Shown: positions 1 through 12,000 of the stretch, piece after piece
Position numbering within the stretch: the stretch's first letter is position 1
How the letters are laid out: every line of letters begins with the position of its first letter
From: Lathyrus oleraceus
Lineage: Eukaryota > Streptophyta > Magnoliopsida > Fabales > Fabaceae
Length of the DNA: 64,000 nucleotides
Reading direction: 5' to 3'
Assembly (NCBI RefSeq): GCF_024323335.1
Contig: NC_066584.1
Coordinates: 272,281,618 to 272,345,617 of the forward strand
Translations under genes and position numbers: made by a program
Notes under the pieces: model-generated
What the model saw: the letters and a program-made list of their open reading frames with translations, nothing else
Databases searched by the model: none
Told to the model about the DNA's origin: nothing

Positions 1-1260
1 AGTGTCAAAAGCTTTGGAAGATTGTTGGACAATACCAGACGTGTCCTTCAAAAGTATTACTTTCTGGGCCTCACTGAGAGGCACCTCATCTTTATCCAGA
101 AAAGTAGCATCCTTCTTCTTCTTCTTCTTATGAGGTCTTGAAGATCCTTCTTCACGAGACTCTTTCTTCCTCTTCCCATGCACATTTGGGTAAATTTCTG
201 GTAGGTTGAATGGGTCAACCAATTGATCAATTCCATCCTTAAGAAAACTCTCAAGCTAATACTCTATAACTTTCGGAGGATCAATCTTGGTGAAGATTAG
301 AAAGTTGTCAACCGAAATCCTCATTCTACATATATCATCCTTTGAAGGTGAAATATGGCCTGACTACCTTGGCGATGAGACCCATGATCTTCAAATTCTT
401 TCCTCAAAAGATCTTAACAGCATCCTGTACAAGCTCCTTTGTTAAACCATTGATCAGAAGGTCATCCACAAGACCATTTTCAATTAGAACGTCAGAAACG
501 AGCCTTCTGTTTGGAATATACCTTCCCTTCTTGGACGTACTTCCAGTTCTAGTTTATCGAATGGAATCCCTAAGAAACTTGAACAAGATAGCTGGAAGTT
601 CCATTATGAACCCTTTTTCCAAGAAGAACAACATAAACTTCTGATTAGAGTTGATGTAATCAGATGAGTTCGTACTCGATTAGTGATGAATACAACCCAG
701 AATAATCTTAAACCACACCCTTAACTTATCCGAAAAGTCTTTAGAATTGGACATTATCCTTCAAGATTGATTTTTCAGTGACAACAATCTTCTCGTTCAT
801 GACGAAGGAAGTGATTTTATCCTTTGTATCGATAGCATGTATCCATAACTGCTTCACAAGCACTGGATAAATAGGACCAGTTAACCTTTTGAAAAATCCC
901 TTCGAACCTTAGAATTTCAAAGTTTCAGAAAAATCGAAGCCATTATCCTTCAGATTTTTGAAGTCCATGATGGTCTCACAAAGAACCATAACATTATCAA
1001 CATGGATGTTGATAGTTAATTCAGGGATCCCTTTCCTTACATGATTATTTTCATCACCCATGGAGAGACTGGAAGGTTGTTGTTGTTGTTGAATCTGTTG
1101 TTAAGGAGCATCCATTGTTGAAGTTGAAGGAGGGGATGAATAGTTCTAGCCTTGAAAAAAGAAAGTGTGGGAGTAGTATGCATAGTGTAAAAATGTGAGA
1201 AAAGGGTGTCCTTTGTCACGTTATCATCACGCATGCTCAAAAAGTAGGATAACTGTCACC
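1..1260 (-). pseudogene. env-like extra ORF of SIRE/Maximus copia element (broken)
   Basis: The minus strand downstream of RNase H reads, across stops and frame changes, as a recognisable post-pol ORF of SIRE/Maximus elements. Seen segments include VDNVMVLCETIMDFKNL, then KRLTGPIYPVLVKQLWIHA, then TSFVMNEKIVVTEKSI (about 1060 down to 770). A lysine-rich stretch at about 200-90 (RPHKKKKKKDATFLDKDE) follows. The ORF sits between pol and the 3' LTR, where these elements carry a putative envelope-like protein of unproven function. Several stops break it and its C-terminus lies outside the window. It could equally be called an uncharacterised extra ORF. Confidence 0.6.
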
Positions 1261-1474
1261 ACTTAGAACCACATGATATCAAACGACAAGACCATCATTT
1301 AATGCAACAACTGTTCAGAATCAAGAAGACACATTGATAAGATTGCTTCTGATCAGAACCTTTCTAATTCATGAAATTTCCTCACTTCAGAAAGCTCATA
1401 TTTCAGAATCAACAAATAAATTTCCAGAACCTTATCTAGAGGTTTGAGAGCTTAGCATTCTAAAATTCATCTTT

Positions 1475-1871
1475 TCATTTTGGACAGGAGTCCATAATTA
1501 AGTTTTTCAGAATGAAAACGAATCTATCCTTAACAAGGGGTTTTGTAAAGATATCATCCCATTGATGGTCTATATCAATAAATTTTAAGTGAAAAATACC
1601 CTTATGAACATAGTCATGTGAAAAGTGATGTTTAATTTCAATATTCTTAGCCCTAGAATGCAAGATAGGATTCTTAGACAAACAAAATAGAATAATTATT
1701 ATCACATAGAATAGGAATGTTACTCTCGAATATCTGATAATCTTCTAGCTGACTCTTCATCCAGAGCATCTGAGTGTTGCATCCAGAAGTCGCAATATAC
1801 TCGGCTTCGACTGTCGAAAGCATAATTATTGATTGTCTCATGCTGGACCATGAGGTCAAATTGTCTCCCAA
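1475..1871 (-). pseudogene. copia RNase H domain (frameshifted)
   Basis: Two overlapping minus-strand frames together give a copia RNase H. One (1871-1674) has MLSTVEAEYIATSGC and ILCDNN, with the Glu of AEY and the Asp of CDN in their expected places. The other (1705-1475) has LSKNPILHSRAKNIEIKHHF and HQWDDIFTKPL, the typical C-terminal end of copia pol. In the element this domain degrades the RNA strand of the RNA:DNA hybrid. A frameshift near 1680-1700 separates the halves, so no full enzyme can be made. Confidence 0.85.
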
Positions 1872-1958
1872 AAATTGATAACTTCCAGAAGTACTTTTCC
1901 TTTCTATTCTGTCTCCAGCATAGTCGGCATCATAATAGCCTACTAATTTATATTCACT

Positions 1959-3169
1959 TTATTTTCTATAAAACAAACCAATGTTATTAGTACCTTTTAG
2001 ATACCTAAAGATTCTCTTAACAACGGTTAAGTGAGTCTCCCTAGGATATGATTGGAAGCGAGCACATAATAACACACTGAATAGAATATCATGTCTAGAA
2101 GCGGTTAGATAAAGGAGAGAGCCTATCATACCTATGAATAGCTTCTGATTTACCTTACTACTTACCTTTTCTTTCTCTAGAATACATGTGGGATGCATTA
2201 GAGTCTTTGCTTGCTGGCACTCTGACAAGTTGCACTTTTTCAGAAGTTCCCTTATGTACTTGCTCTGGTGAATGTAAGTTCCTTCTGAATGTTGATCAAT
2301 CTAGACTCCTAGAAATAACTTGAGTTCTCCAATCAGACTTATTTCAAATTCTTCATGCATTGACTTAGCAAAACCCTTGCACAAAGAAGCATTAGCAGAA
2401 CCAAAAATAATATCATCAACATAAATTTGCACAACCATAATATCATTCTTAAAGGTTTTGCAAAATAAAGTTGTGTCCATTTTCCCCTAGTAAAATCATT
2501 TTCCAAAAGGAAGTTACTTAGTCTATCATGCCAAGCTTTGGGAGCTTGTTTCATACCATATAATGACTTTTTCAGTTTAAAAACAAAATCTGGATTTTGA
2601 GAACTTTCAAAACCAGGGGGTTGGTGCACATACACTTCTTCAGAAATGTATCCATTTAAGAAAGCACTCTTAACATCCATACGATAAAGGATGATGTTAT
2701 GATTGACTGCAAACAAAATTAAAATACGAATAAACTCTAACCTAGCAATTGGAGCAAAGGTTTCTATATAGTCTATACCTTTTTTCTAACTATAACCTTG
2801 TGCTACAAGTCGAGCCTTATTTTTGACGAATTCTCCCTTCTCATTGAGCTTGTTTCTGAAAACCCATATCGTTCCAATGACATGGAAACCCTTTGGTTTC
2901 TGAACAAGATCCCAAACATCATTCTTGGTGAATTGATTCATTTCCTCTTGCATATCCAAAATCCATTTATTATCCATAAGAGCTTCATCAATAGTTATGG
3001 GCTCTATCAGAGAAACCAAACCTAGAAGAGTTTCTTCAGAATGTCTGAATGAAGATCGAGTTTTGACTGGAGCGTCTTTATCTCCCATAATAAATTCTTC
3101 AGAATGTGAGGTTCTTGATCTACTCTTCTTCTGATGAGTTGAACCAATCGTGGCTTCTAGTTGAGTCAC
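1959..3169 (-). pseudogene. copia reverse transcriptase (frameshifted)
   Basis: The minus strand holds a copia RT in pieces. 3169-2786 has WILDMQEEMNQFTKNDVWDLV and FRNKLNEKGEFVKNKARLVA. 2716-2339 has MDVKSAFLNGYISEEVYVHQ and KKSLYGMKQAPKAWHDRL. After a frameshift near 2480 the catalytic VQIYVDDIIFGS reads in another frame (about 2440-2405). 2228-1959 has MIGSLLYLTASRHDILFSV, the typical thumb/connection segment. The YVDD aspartates survive, but frameshifts and stops divide the domain. Integrase lies directly upstream, as expected for copia. Confidence 0.9.
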
Positions 3170-4146
3170 TTATGATTCTTTTGCTTCAACGTCCTTTGCT
3201 TTTCCTTCTGAGTCTTTATCCTCAGATTCTGAGAAGTTAATCTTCATATCAGCAAATTTCTCAGGTAGATTTGCCTTTTTAGGGTCAAGCTTATCATTGA
3301 ATCTAACATGAATTGATTCTTCGGCAATTTTTGTTTCAATGTTAAAGATTTTGTAGCCTTTAGAGAGTTCAAAACATCTTAACAATAAACACTTATATGC
3401 TTTAGAATCAAACTTGCAAAGATTCTCTTTAGTGTTCAACATAAAACACTTATAGCCAAAAGGATAAAAGTAAGAAATGTTGGGCTTTCTGTTCTTCCAT
3501 AATTCATAGGGAGTGTTACCCAGAATAGGTCTAATAGAAATCCTGTTCTGAATATAACAAGTTGTGTTAACTGCTTCTGCCAAAAAATGCTTAGCCATGT
3601 CAGTTTCTTGGATCATGGTGTGGGCCATTTCTTGCAAAGTCCTATTCTTCCTTTCTAAAACCTCATTTTGCTATGGAGTTCTAAGACAGGAGAAATCATG
3701 GGAAATTACATTTGCATCAAAAAGATTTTCAAAATGTTTATTTTCTATTTTTCCATCATGATCACTTCCGACTCTGACTATTTTGCAATCCATCTCTATT
3801 TGCACTAGTTAGTAGAAAGTAGAGAAAACAAAATGTGACTCATCCTTGTGTTTCAAGAACTTTACCCATGTCCAACGACTATACTCATCAATGATGACCA
3901 ATCTATACTTCTTACCATTGATAGAGGCAGTTTTTACTGGACCAAACAAATCAATGTGCAGAAGTTCTAACGGTCCAGAGGTAGAAACAATAGTTTTCTC
4001 TTTGAAAGATGTTTTAGAAAACTAGCTTTCTGACATGTTTCACAAAGAGCATCTGAAGCGAACTTCAGGTTGGGTAAGCCTTTGACTAATCCAAGCTTAT
4101 TTAGCTGAGAAATCCTTCTCATGCTAACATGGCCCAAACGTGTATG
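3170..4146 (-). pseudogene. copia integrase (broken)
   Basis: The minus strand reads as the integrase core. HIDLFGPVK (about 3955) gives the first Asp, VGSDHDGKIEN (about 3775) the second, and NEVLERKNRTLQEMAHTMI (about 3670-3615) the Glu, forming the D,D(35)E set. 3637-3170 continues with NTPYELWKNRKPNISYFYPFG and the variable C-terminal tail. In the family this enzyme inserts the cDNA into chromosomal DNA. In-frame stops at the start of the catalytic Glu segment and elsewhere inactivate it. Confidence 0.85.
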
Positions 4147-4584
4147 TCATACCCATTGCTCCTCATTAACATAAATTAAGAATTTTACATTTTGATCCTC
4201 AAGATCAAAAAGTATGATTTTATAAATGTTGTTCTTTCTTTTTATGTGAAAAAGGACTGTACCATCTTTTTGACTAACAACCTTACATGAATTTTGATTA
4301 AAAATGATATCATAACCATTATCACTAAGTTGACTAATAGATAATAAGCTATACATCAAACCATCGACCAAAAGAACATTAGTAATAAAAGGAAGTTTAA
4401 TGTTACCAATGGTTCCAGAGCTAATGATCTTTCCTTTCTGGTTTCCTTCAAAAGCATCGAAGCCTCTAGGCTTAAGTTCCAAATCTTGGAACATAGACCT
4501 TCTGCCTGTCATATGTCGCGAGCATCCACTGTCCAGGTAGCATGACCGGTGTTTCAACTGAGCTGCTAAGGATGTCTGCAACAT
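4147..4584 (-). pseudogene. copia aspartic protease and GAG-pre-integrase segment
   Basis: An open stretch of 145 codons carries CYLDSGCSRHMTG. This is the DSG active site of the copia protease followed by its usual SRHMTG context, and then LLSISQLSDNGYDIIF, a conserved protease/pre-integrase stretch. The protease cuts the Gag-Pol polyprotein. The reading frame is open here but disconnected from gag and integrase by stops. Confidence 0.85.
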
Positions 4585-4824
4585 AAATTATTTTATCCTT
4601 AGGTATCCACTTTCTAGGTCCTCTTTGGTTAGTTTTCCCGGAGTTTCTTACAACTTTGGGTCCTTGTCCAGAAGGGTAATCACAGGGAATTTGTTAACCC
4701 TTTTAGAAATCAGAGATAACTAATCATCATCTTCTGAGTCTTCATCAAAAACTTTTGATTCTTCCTCAACTTGATAAGCTCCTGTCTTCTCAGGCTATGA
4801 CTTTAAAGCAACAAATTTACCTTG

Positions 4825-5490
4825 CTAATGAGGTTCATCTTCCTCGAGTTCAATCTCGTGGCTTCTCAAATAAATAACAAATTCTTCAAGACTAATACTA
4901 TTAAGATCATTTGCTAGCTTCAAAGAAGTTACCATAGGTCTCCATTTTTTATGGAGACTTCTGATTATCTTCTTGACATGGTCAGCCGTAGAGTATGCTT
5001 TATCCAAAACTTTCAACCCTACAACAAACATCTGAAATCATGAGAACATAGTCTCAACGGTTTCATCATCTTCCATTATGAATGCCTCGTACTTCTGGAT
5101 TAAGGTCAAGGCCTTTGTCTCCTTTACTTGAGCATTCCCCTCATGAGTCATCCTCAGAGATTCAAATATGGATTTGGCAGAATCTCTGTTTGTTATCTTC
5201 TCATACTCAGTATAAGAGATAATGTTTAGCAAAATAGTCCTAGCTTTGTGATGATATTTGAAATCCTTCATCTGTTGATCTGTCATAACACTTCTTGCTA
5301 TATTATTTCCTTCAGCATTAACTGGGTGAAGGTAGCCATCGACTACAAGATCCCAAATATCAACACCATAACCAAGAAATAAACTTTCGATTCTATCTTT
5401 CCGATAATCAAATTTCTCACCATCAAAGATTGGTGGTTTAGCATTGTAGTGATCTCTCTTATTGTTGTTAACAACATTAGCAACAACCAT
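4825..5490 (-). pseudogene. copia gag (UBN2-type), broken
   Basis: Translation would begin at 5490 (MVVANVVNNNKRDHYNAKPP), 76 bases after the primer binding site. The frame runs through PIFDGEKFDYRKDRIESLFL, then the segment TILLNIISYTEYEKITNRDS, typical of copia Gag (UBN2/DUF4219 family). A stop at 5038 interrupts it, and the frame continues at 5031-4825 with MVTSLKLANDLNSISLEEF. Gag forms the virus-like particle shell. The zinc-knuckle part between 4825 and 4584 is degraded. Confidence 0.85.
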
Positions 5491-5565
5491 TGTTTCTCAC
5501 ACAAACTGGACCGGTACTGAACAAGGTGAAATGTTGACCAAAACTTTACCACATTCAGAAATGGA

Positions 5566-5577
5566 GCTCTGATGCCA
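5566..5577 (-). other. Primer binding site, initiator tRNA-Met type
   Basis: On the minus strand TGGCATCAGAGC follows the LTR end CACACCTTCA after two bases. It differs by one base from TGGTATCAGAGC, the usual initiator-Met site of plant copia elements. It fixes the LTR boundary at 5580 and the direction of the element. Confidence 0.85.
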
Positions 5578-5579
5578 AT

Positions 5580-6208
5580 TGAAGGTGTGAAAAACATAAG
5601 AAAGCGGGGTTTGAATTGGGTTTTAAAAACAAAAGCTTTTACTCAACTCAAGAACACCACTCCAATGTTAAAAACAAAGAGATAAAACCACAGGTATTTT
5701 TATCCCGGTTCTCTAGAAACTCAACGCTACTCCAGTCCACTCGCCAAATGATTTCTCCTTATACACAAGGACTTAATCCATATAATCAACTGAATACAAT
5801 AATCATAAATAATACCCTTATTTGTCTTCTCAAGGATCCGACTATACCCTAGTCTCCTTAAGAAAAATCAAACAAACAGTTTGAATAATATTTTATATGT
5901 TTACGAGATACTTCTACACATGCAGATTTTACACAAATGAATTATAAACACTTAAAGAAAAACTATGTACAAAATTGATAGCTTTTCACAAAGAAATATA
6001 CGTGTCAAATGTTGTAGCGCTTCAGCAATTCTTCAAGTCTCCAAGTCTCACTTATATAGCATAAGAAAAGAGATTGTTGGAGGGCAAAATGGGGATATTA
6101 AATAGAGCAGTTGTCCATTGTTGGATATGTGAAAGGAGTCATATTATGTACTGTCCTTCGCCCATAAAATCAATGACAGGTGTGATGAATAATATTGTCC
6201 TTGCCCAC
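5580..6208 (-). repeat. Copia 5' LTR, proximal part
   Basis: On the plus strand this begins TGAAGGTGTG next to the primer binding site and is interrupted at 6208 by the solo LTR. The LTR resumes at 11260, and 6204-6208 is the left CCCAC duplication. Together the parts give an LTR of about 1.3 kb with TG..CA ends. Plus-strand ORFs inside (e.g. 5616-5852) show no recognisable motif and are taken as chance. Confidence 0.8.
6204..6208. repeat. Target site duplication CCCAC, left
   Basis: CCCAC directly precedes the solo LTR. The identical five bases follow it at 11260-11264, showing insertion into the copia LTR. Confidence 0.9.
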
Positions 6209-6422
6209 TGTCGCGGCCTAAAAAAATATAAGGTGCGAAAAAATAACCGGCGAGAAAAGAAATGACAGAAGAGTCGCCACCGTGCGTTATTTATCCCAAA
6301 GGAGGGAAAGGAAACGCTCGAAGTAAACCTGGAGAAAGGAAAGGAAAAGACAAGGTCTCACAACCAAATCTTGGGTTTGGGAGTCGATTATGCGAAGGGA
6401 AGATATTAGCACCCATACGCAT

Positions 6423-6890
6423 CCGTAGTACTCTACGGGATCCACTCTTGTTGTTCTTGTCTAAAGTGTGTGTGTTTATCTAATGTACTTTTTACTAAAA
6501 GAAAGGTCAAAATAAAATGACTCGCACGGATGTCGCATCCACTGCATACGTATCTCATCTGAATATGAGAATCAGAGTCTTCGTAGCTCGGCTACCTATG
6601 GGTGAAAGAGGAGTGTGCTCGCTAAGACATCGCGTCTTATTCCTACGTATCTCATCTGAAATGAGAATCAGATCAAAATGTAGTTCAGCTAACTACGGGA
6701 ACAAGGGTCTCGATTGCAACTAGAGCAAGAGAAAGGCAAGGTCTCGATCGCAACGAGGGCGAGAGAAAAGAATCGCAACAAAGGCGAAAGCAGGCAAGGA
6801 TTAGTTGTTAGTTGTCAGTCAAAACTCGGCAAGACATCGCATCTTGTGCCTACGTATCTCATCTGAACATGGGAATCAGAGTTTCCGTAG
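6423..6890. other. Terminal hairpin and three stem-loop cassettes in the solo LTR
   Basis: 6423-6438 is the hairpin CCGTAG-TACT-CTACGG. Three cassettes follow. S1 is GGATG/CATCC (6528-6540) then a TACG..CGTA stem (6547-6585) with inner arms TCTCAT/ATGAGA. S2 is AAGAC/GTCTT (6624-6638) then 6643-6683 with TCTCAT/ATGAGA. S3 is AAGA/TCTT (6831-6845) then 6850-6890 with TCTCAT/ATGGGA. Each second hairpin is followed by ATCAGA and then TAGYTCRGCT. The same architecture with different arms occurs in the other LTR family. Confidence 0.7.
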
Positions 6891-7157
6891 TTCGGCTGCA
6901 TAGGGATTGCCATCTGAACATGGACTTACAAAGGAGGACACCAGTTGTGTCAAAGGAGAGTGGGCAATGTGTTCACGTCCTAGCAGCAGGTGTCGCAACT
7001 CGCTAAATCGAGTCTTAGGCAGTTACCTCTTGGCAATAAAACAGACTACATGCCACAGGATCGGAGACGCACGGAAGGCCTAAAAAATGGGGAAGCTCTG
7101 CCCTAGAGTTGTCATGCAATGTGGACCTATGTGTTAGGATTTACAAATGGGAACATC

Positions 7158-7435
7158 TACCTATGTTAGCATGCAAAGAATAAGGGATTCTACCTATGTT
7201 ATCATACAAAAGAATATGGGAATTCTACCTATGTTATCATACAAAAGAATATGGGAATTCTACCTAATGGGTGCTACCTAAACGGAACAAGAATCGACGG
7301 ATGGAGCAAGGAGAGGAGTGGGGTAAAGGGTAGATGGCGATGCACAAAGCAATCGACTTACAGGTAGATGGCGATGCCTGAAGCAATCGACTTACAAGAG
7401 AAATGGCGATGCATGAAGCAATCGACTTACAAAAG
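7158..7435. repeat. Two minisatellites in the solo LTR (35 bp and about 35 bp units)
   Basis: CTACCTATGTT starts at 7158, 7190, 7225 and (truncated) 7260, giving a 32-35 bp unit. ATGGCGATGC starts at 7334, 7368 and 7403 with AAGCAATCGACTTACA in each unit. The other Ogre-type LTR carries different short repeats at the corresponding place, also containing AATCG..GACTTACA. Confidence 0.8.
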
Positions 7436-8029
7436 AATGGATGAATACGTGCTGGTTCTGTTAAATTTTGAAAATGATTACTCGACGTTGGATCGAGGTT
7501 TTGATCTTGTTTTGAAATGATTATCGGATGTTCGTTTTATTTCTTGTATTAACAGATGAATAAAGAATGAAAGAATAAACATTATACACTTCATGGGAGA
7601 GGGGTACATTTGTTATGAATGGGGATTGTTCACGGCAATCAAACAATAATAATATATGCCTCATACACCATACAAGTAGGCAACAGTTAATCAAACAATG
7701 AGATATATAAACAAGTATATGATCAAATCAAATAATCAAAGAATGAAATAATGAAGCATTAAACAATGCATGAGAGGTATAGACATGTTAAACAATCAAA
7801 CAATAGAAGCATGGATGAAAGAAACAAGTATAAAAAATATCAGATGAATCAGACAAATGCAACTATGCACACAAAAAGGATCACTGAATAATTTAATCGG
7901 GAAATGATGCAAGGATCAAATAAAATCAAGATGAAAAGCCTCTAATACATGGCATATGAGATGAACAAGGGAGGATCAAAAGATCTCTTCAATCGCCCTA
8001 AGCAATCCCTTAAGTCAAACATCAATCAT

Positions 8030-8440
8030 AGAAAAGTCAACCGAAAAGTCAAGTGAACTTAAAAATTCTCAAATAAATAGTAAATTAATTCAATAAATTA
8101 TGAGAAATTAAATTAAATGACGTGGGGTCAGGACATCATCATCCCCCGAAAAGATTTCAAAAATAATGAAAATTGGTTATTGAATTAATTGAATCAAAGC
8201 AAACGTCAAACGAAAAGTCAAACAACAAGACTAGGTAAGAAATAAATCAAAAATAAATAGTAAATTAAACACAAAAATTATGAAAAATTAAACTAAGTAA
8301 GGTGGGGTCAGGACATCATCATCTCCCAAAAAGGTTTCAAAAATAATGAAAATTAGTGTATAAATTAATTGAATCAAAGCAAAGGTCAAACCAAAAGTCA
8401 ACCAAGCAAACTAGGTCAAAAATAAATCCAAAATAAATTA
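8030..8440. repeat. 180 bp tandem repeat in the solo LTR
   Basis: GTGGGGTCAGGACATCATCA recurs at 8122 and 8302 (180 bp apart). The surrounding AT-rich sequence (GTCAAACGAAAAGTCAA, TTTCAAAAATAATGAAAATT) also repeats. Two clear copies and a partial third are visible. Confidence 0.75.
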
Positions 8441-11259
8441 AAAATGGGAAATAAAATTCCAATAAAAAGTCAGTTTGACCATGAGACATTGGTTAACCCT
8501 CATCCCAAAAATCAGAAGTTAAAAATAATTTTAAGCTATGAAAATAAAATTAATAAAAATATGTGTGTTAAAATGGACTATTTGAAACAAATAATTAATT
8601 TAAAATATTAACATTAAATAAAATATGAAAATAAAAATTAAATAAATTAAATGAAATACTAAAGAATGTAAAAAATATTTTTTGGTATTTTTATAAACAA
8701 ATAAAATATTTTTATTAATTAAAAAGCAAAACAGAAAAAATAAAATGATGTAAGAAAGAAAATAAAAATGAAATGGAATTGGGTTAGTTGGCCTTGAGTG
8801 AGGTGGGAACAGCAACAGCTGAGGAAGCCCGGCCCAAATGCATCAGCGTGACACCAAAGTTTAAATAACATTTGATATTAAAATTCTATGTGACAATATC
8901 AACTGGTCATGGCCATTTTAAAACGCAAGATGACAAAACAGTAGTGGACGGTGGAGATTACAAGAAATGCACGCGATCTAATGGATGACGGCGTGACACG
9001 TCCACTTTTTCATGCAAACTAGCCCTAACGACATGCAGGTGCAGCTAAACGCGAAAGAAAACGCAGCAACTTCCTCCAACCTTCCACACGAGAATGCTCA
9101 CACTATGTTTCATGAAATGGAAAGATGTAAAAAGCAAACTTCTAGTACTAAATGAGTAGAACATAATGGTGTTTTATTTCAATGAAAATAATGGCTTTAG
9201 CATAGAGAAAAGTGAACAACAAGGGAGCTACATGAACATGGATATGTGTGGAAAATAATATCATGAACTTCAAGCTTAAAACAAAGCTTGACGGTGAGGG
9301 TTTCATGGATAAGTAGTGCACGATGTTAACATGGAAAAACAACATGATAAGAGCATGGCCATAGGATGAAAACAATAATAAGCATAAACATGGCAAGCAT
9401 GAAAAAACAATAATGAGCAAGCAAAATACTCATGGCCATGGAAGGTTGGGATAAGGAGGTTACCTAGTGGAAAAGGTCCACTGTCCCTTGAAGGTGGAGG
9501 AGTGGAAGAAGAAATAAAGTGTTGTTCCAATGCTTCAATGCCTTATCCTGAGAAATGGAAATGGGATGACACTTGATCTTTCTCTCCTTGCCTTGCTTAG
9601 CTCAGAATATCACATCCACCCTCTTCAGATTAGGGTTTCTAAACTTTAAATATGTAGGTCTAATGTGTCTTAATGGGCTTGGAATGTTGGTTTTAATCCA
9701 TGAGCAAAAAGTGCCAAAAGTGAGGTGATATTAGGAAATCTAATTGTGGCAAAACTAAAGTGAGTGACCATAAAGCAAATGGCCAAATGAGGTAAAAGCA
9801 AGGGTTGGTCAATTTTGTGGTTTGACTGGTTTTCTTGTGCAGCATAAAAACAAACCAAATAGGTGACTTTGAGGCTTTATATCTTGATGAATACATGTCC
9901 AAATGGCAAGGCAATGCAAACAGTAGAAAGAGGGAATGAAGATTAACATCTTTCATGTTGAACACAACTTGAAATGATAAGTGGAAATAGGTGAAAAATG
10001 GCCATAAAGTTCAGGTTCCATAGCTGCAGAATGGTTGGGCCAGTTTGGCCTAAATGCTGTCAAAAAATTCAGCCTATGATACCAACTTTAGATGAGTGTA
10101 TCTTTCAAACCAATGATCCAAATTAGATGATTCTAAAAGGATGTGAAAGAGGACATAGCAATGTACAACTGTCATGAAGAAAGTATCTTCAAAAGATGCC
10201 TTGAAGTTCAAGAAAACTGGCCCATAAGTCTTGACAAATTTTGCAAATTTTGGACTTAGAAAATTTTCTAAGTGTTCTAAAATAATGTCTCACTTTGACC
10301 AAGCATAACTTTCTCAATTTTAATCCAAATGAAACAAACTTTATATCTCTAGAAAGCTTGGAACAAGAGGAACAACTTTCATGTTGGAGAAAAGTTCAAA
10401 TGGAGCTTGCATCTTGATGGAATATAGGCTTAAAGTGGGTGCAAAACCCATAAAAACTTGCCTTAAATGGAAAGTCAACTATTTCCAAATTTAGTAACTT
10501 TTCCAACTCCTGATTAAATGATGAATCCATGATCCAACCTTGATCAAATTTCACATGTAGGCTCCCTTAGGCATGAATTTTGAGATTCCACTTTCAAAAT
10601 GTCAGGAGTTGACTTTGCTGGCCCCACAGTTGACTTTTCCCAATCTGTCTGATTCGTGATTCCATTGATCAATTGAAGCACCTCTAGCTCAAATAAAGAG
10701 CTGATTTTTTTACATGTAGACCCTTATGGACATATGGAGGCCCACGGAAATGATATTCACCCAAGGAATCAAAAATAAACCGATTTTATACCAAACCCTA
10801 GTTTTAGGGCAAAATGACTAGGAATTGACTGCACTGATTGCCAATGGATCTTTTTGAGACAATTGTGGATCTTCTTAGGCCAAGATGCCTCTCTAATCAT
10901 GACATGAATGAGCCCCCTTTTCTTCCCACCAAACATTGCCTGTTGCAAATAGCCACGAAACCCTGATTTCTGATTAAATGCAGATGCACACTCTGAGAGC
11001 TCTGAATCTTCCATTGATGAACTGTGGACCACCATAAGATACCTGGACCACCTTGAGACTTGTATATTTGGAGAATGAAATTCAATTCTCAGTCTTTCTT
11101 TATGTGGGCTCCTTTTGTTAAGGAGTGATCAACCAAACCCTGATTTCCCAAGTCACTGATGCAGTATGCAATGAGTATGACCTAGTATGATGCTAATGCA
11201 ATGTGAAACACAATCCCATGCTTCCATGAAAAATGAAGGGTAAATTTTGGGGTATTACA

Positions 11260-11264
11260 CCCAC
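11260..11264. repeat. Target site duplication CCCAC, right
   Basis: Right partner of 6204-6208, immediately after the LTR end ..TTACA. Confidence 0.9.
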
Positions 11265-11930
11265 GATAGTAGGTAGTGAAAATAATATTTGATATTTATT
11301 ATGTACTATTTAATCACGTACTCATTTGATATTATCTTCAAGTTCAATGGCTTCTGATGAAAGTTGATGAAGTATGAAATGAAGAAACATATAGATGGAT
11401 TTAGAAACTTCATAATCTTCAGTCAGAACCTTGACAACGTCAGCAGTCTGGCTTGAAATCTTTAGTATCTTCAGAATCTTCAGAGTCTTCAGAATCTATA
11501 GTCATAACCTAAACGTCTGCCTTGAGATCTTCAGAATCTTCATCTTAGTAACAAAACTTCAGAAGCTTGTTATTCTTCATAAGCTTGATGATCAGATTCA
11601 TGTCCATACGTAGAAGTGGAGAGAATGTTGCAGCAACAACCTAGTGTCTCTTTAGAAACTTATCGGGAGTGAATTAACATAAAAGCAGAAAGAACATTGT
11701 AGCAACAACTTGATATCTTTCAGAAATTCTCATGATTAGTGCAGAAGCGAAATTTGAAACACAATGTTCAAAAATTGATGACGTTGCACGTCATATACTC
11801 AAAATCATAATTTGATGTTAAAGCTACACAATAACAAACCATTAGGGTATCAAAATTATTCTCACACAAATACAACATTGTCATCATCAAAAATCAAGAT
11901 ATAGATGCATAACCAAATTTTGTTTTAACA
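11260..11930 (-). repeat. Copia 5' LTR, distal part
   Basis: Continuation of the LTR after the solo-LTR insertion. It ends on the plus strand ..TTTTGTTTTAACA at 11930, so on the minus strand the LTR begins TGTTAAAACAAAATTTGG and then GATTTTTGATGATGACAA, a start typical of SIRE/Maximus LTRs. Confidence 0.8.
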
Positions 11931-12000
11931 AATATGTGTCGCCCCTCAAGGAGATTACATAGTTGGACTTCCACATGAAGATCCTTTTCGACCCCATGGC

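Larger units (their letters stand above)
6209..11259 (-). mobile_element. Solo LTR of an Ogre-type Ty3-gypsy element (5051 bp)
   Basis: The plus strand starts TGTCGCGGCC and ends GGTATTACA, and is flanked by a perfect 5 bp duplication CCCAC (6204-6208, 11260-11264). No gag or pol lies inside. It is homologous in layout to the LTRs at 25688 and 39024: shared GCCACCGTGCGTTATTTATC near one end, the same stem-loop cassettes, and TGTA..ACC(C)CAAA at the other end when read on the minus strand. It is the product of recombination between the two LTRs of a former full element. On the minus strand TATTTAAAG near 9648 with AAACCCTAA downstream is a candidate promoter. The long AT-rich middle (about 8040-8800) holds no gene. 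Confidence 0.92.
1..11930 (-). mobile_element. Ty1-copia retrotransposon, SIRE/Maximus type, degenerate, 3' end outside window
   Basis: Reading leftwards from 11930 the order is 5' LTR, primer binding site, gag, protease, integrase, reverse transcriptase, RNase H and an env-like ORF, which is the copia order (integrase before RT). The 5' LTR is split by a later solo LTR at 6209-11259. The coding region has many stops and frameshifts. The extra ORF after RNase H and the LTR start TGTTAAAACAAAATTTGG fit the SIRE/Maximus lineage of legumes. The 3' LTR would lie left of base 1, so LTR divergence and target duplication cannot be read. Confidence 0.9.

Noticed and set aside
9148..9965. Minus-strand ORFs in the solo LTR
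   Set aside because: Hydrophobic or Ser-rich translations of AT-rich LTR sequence without homology to any family known to me.
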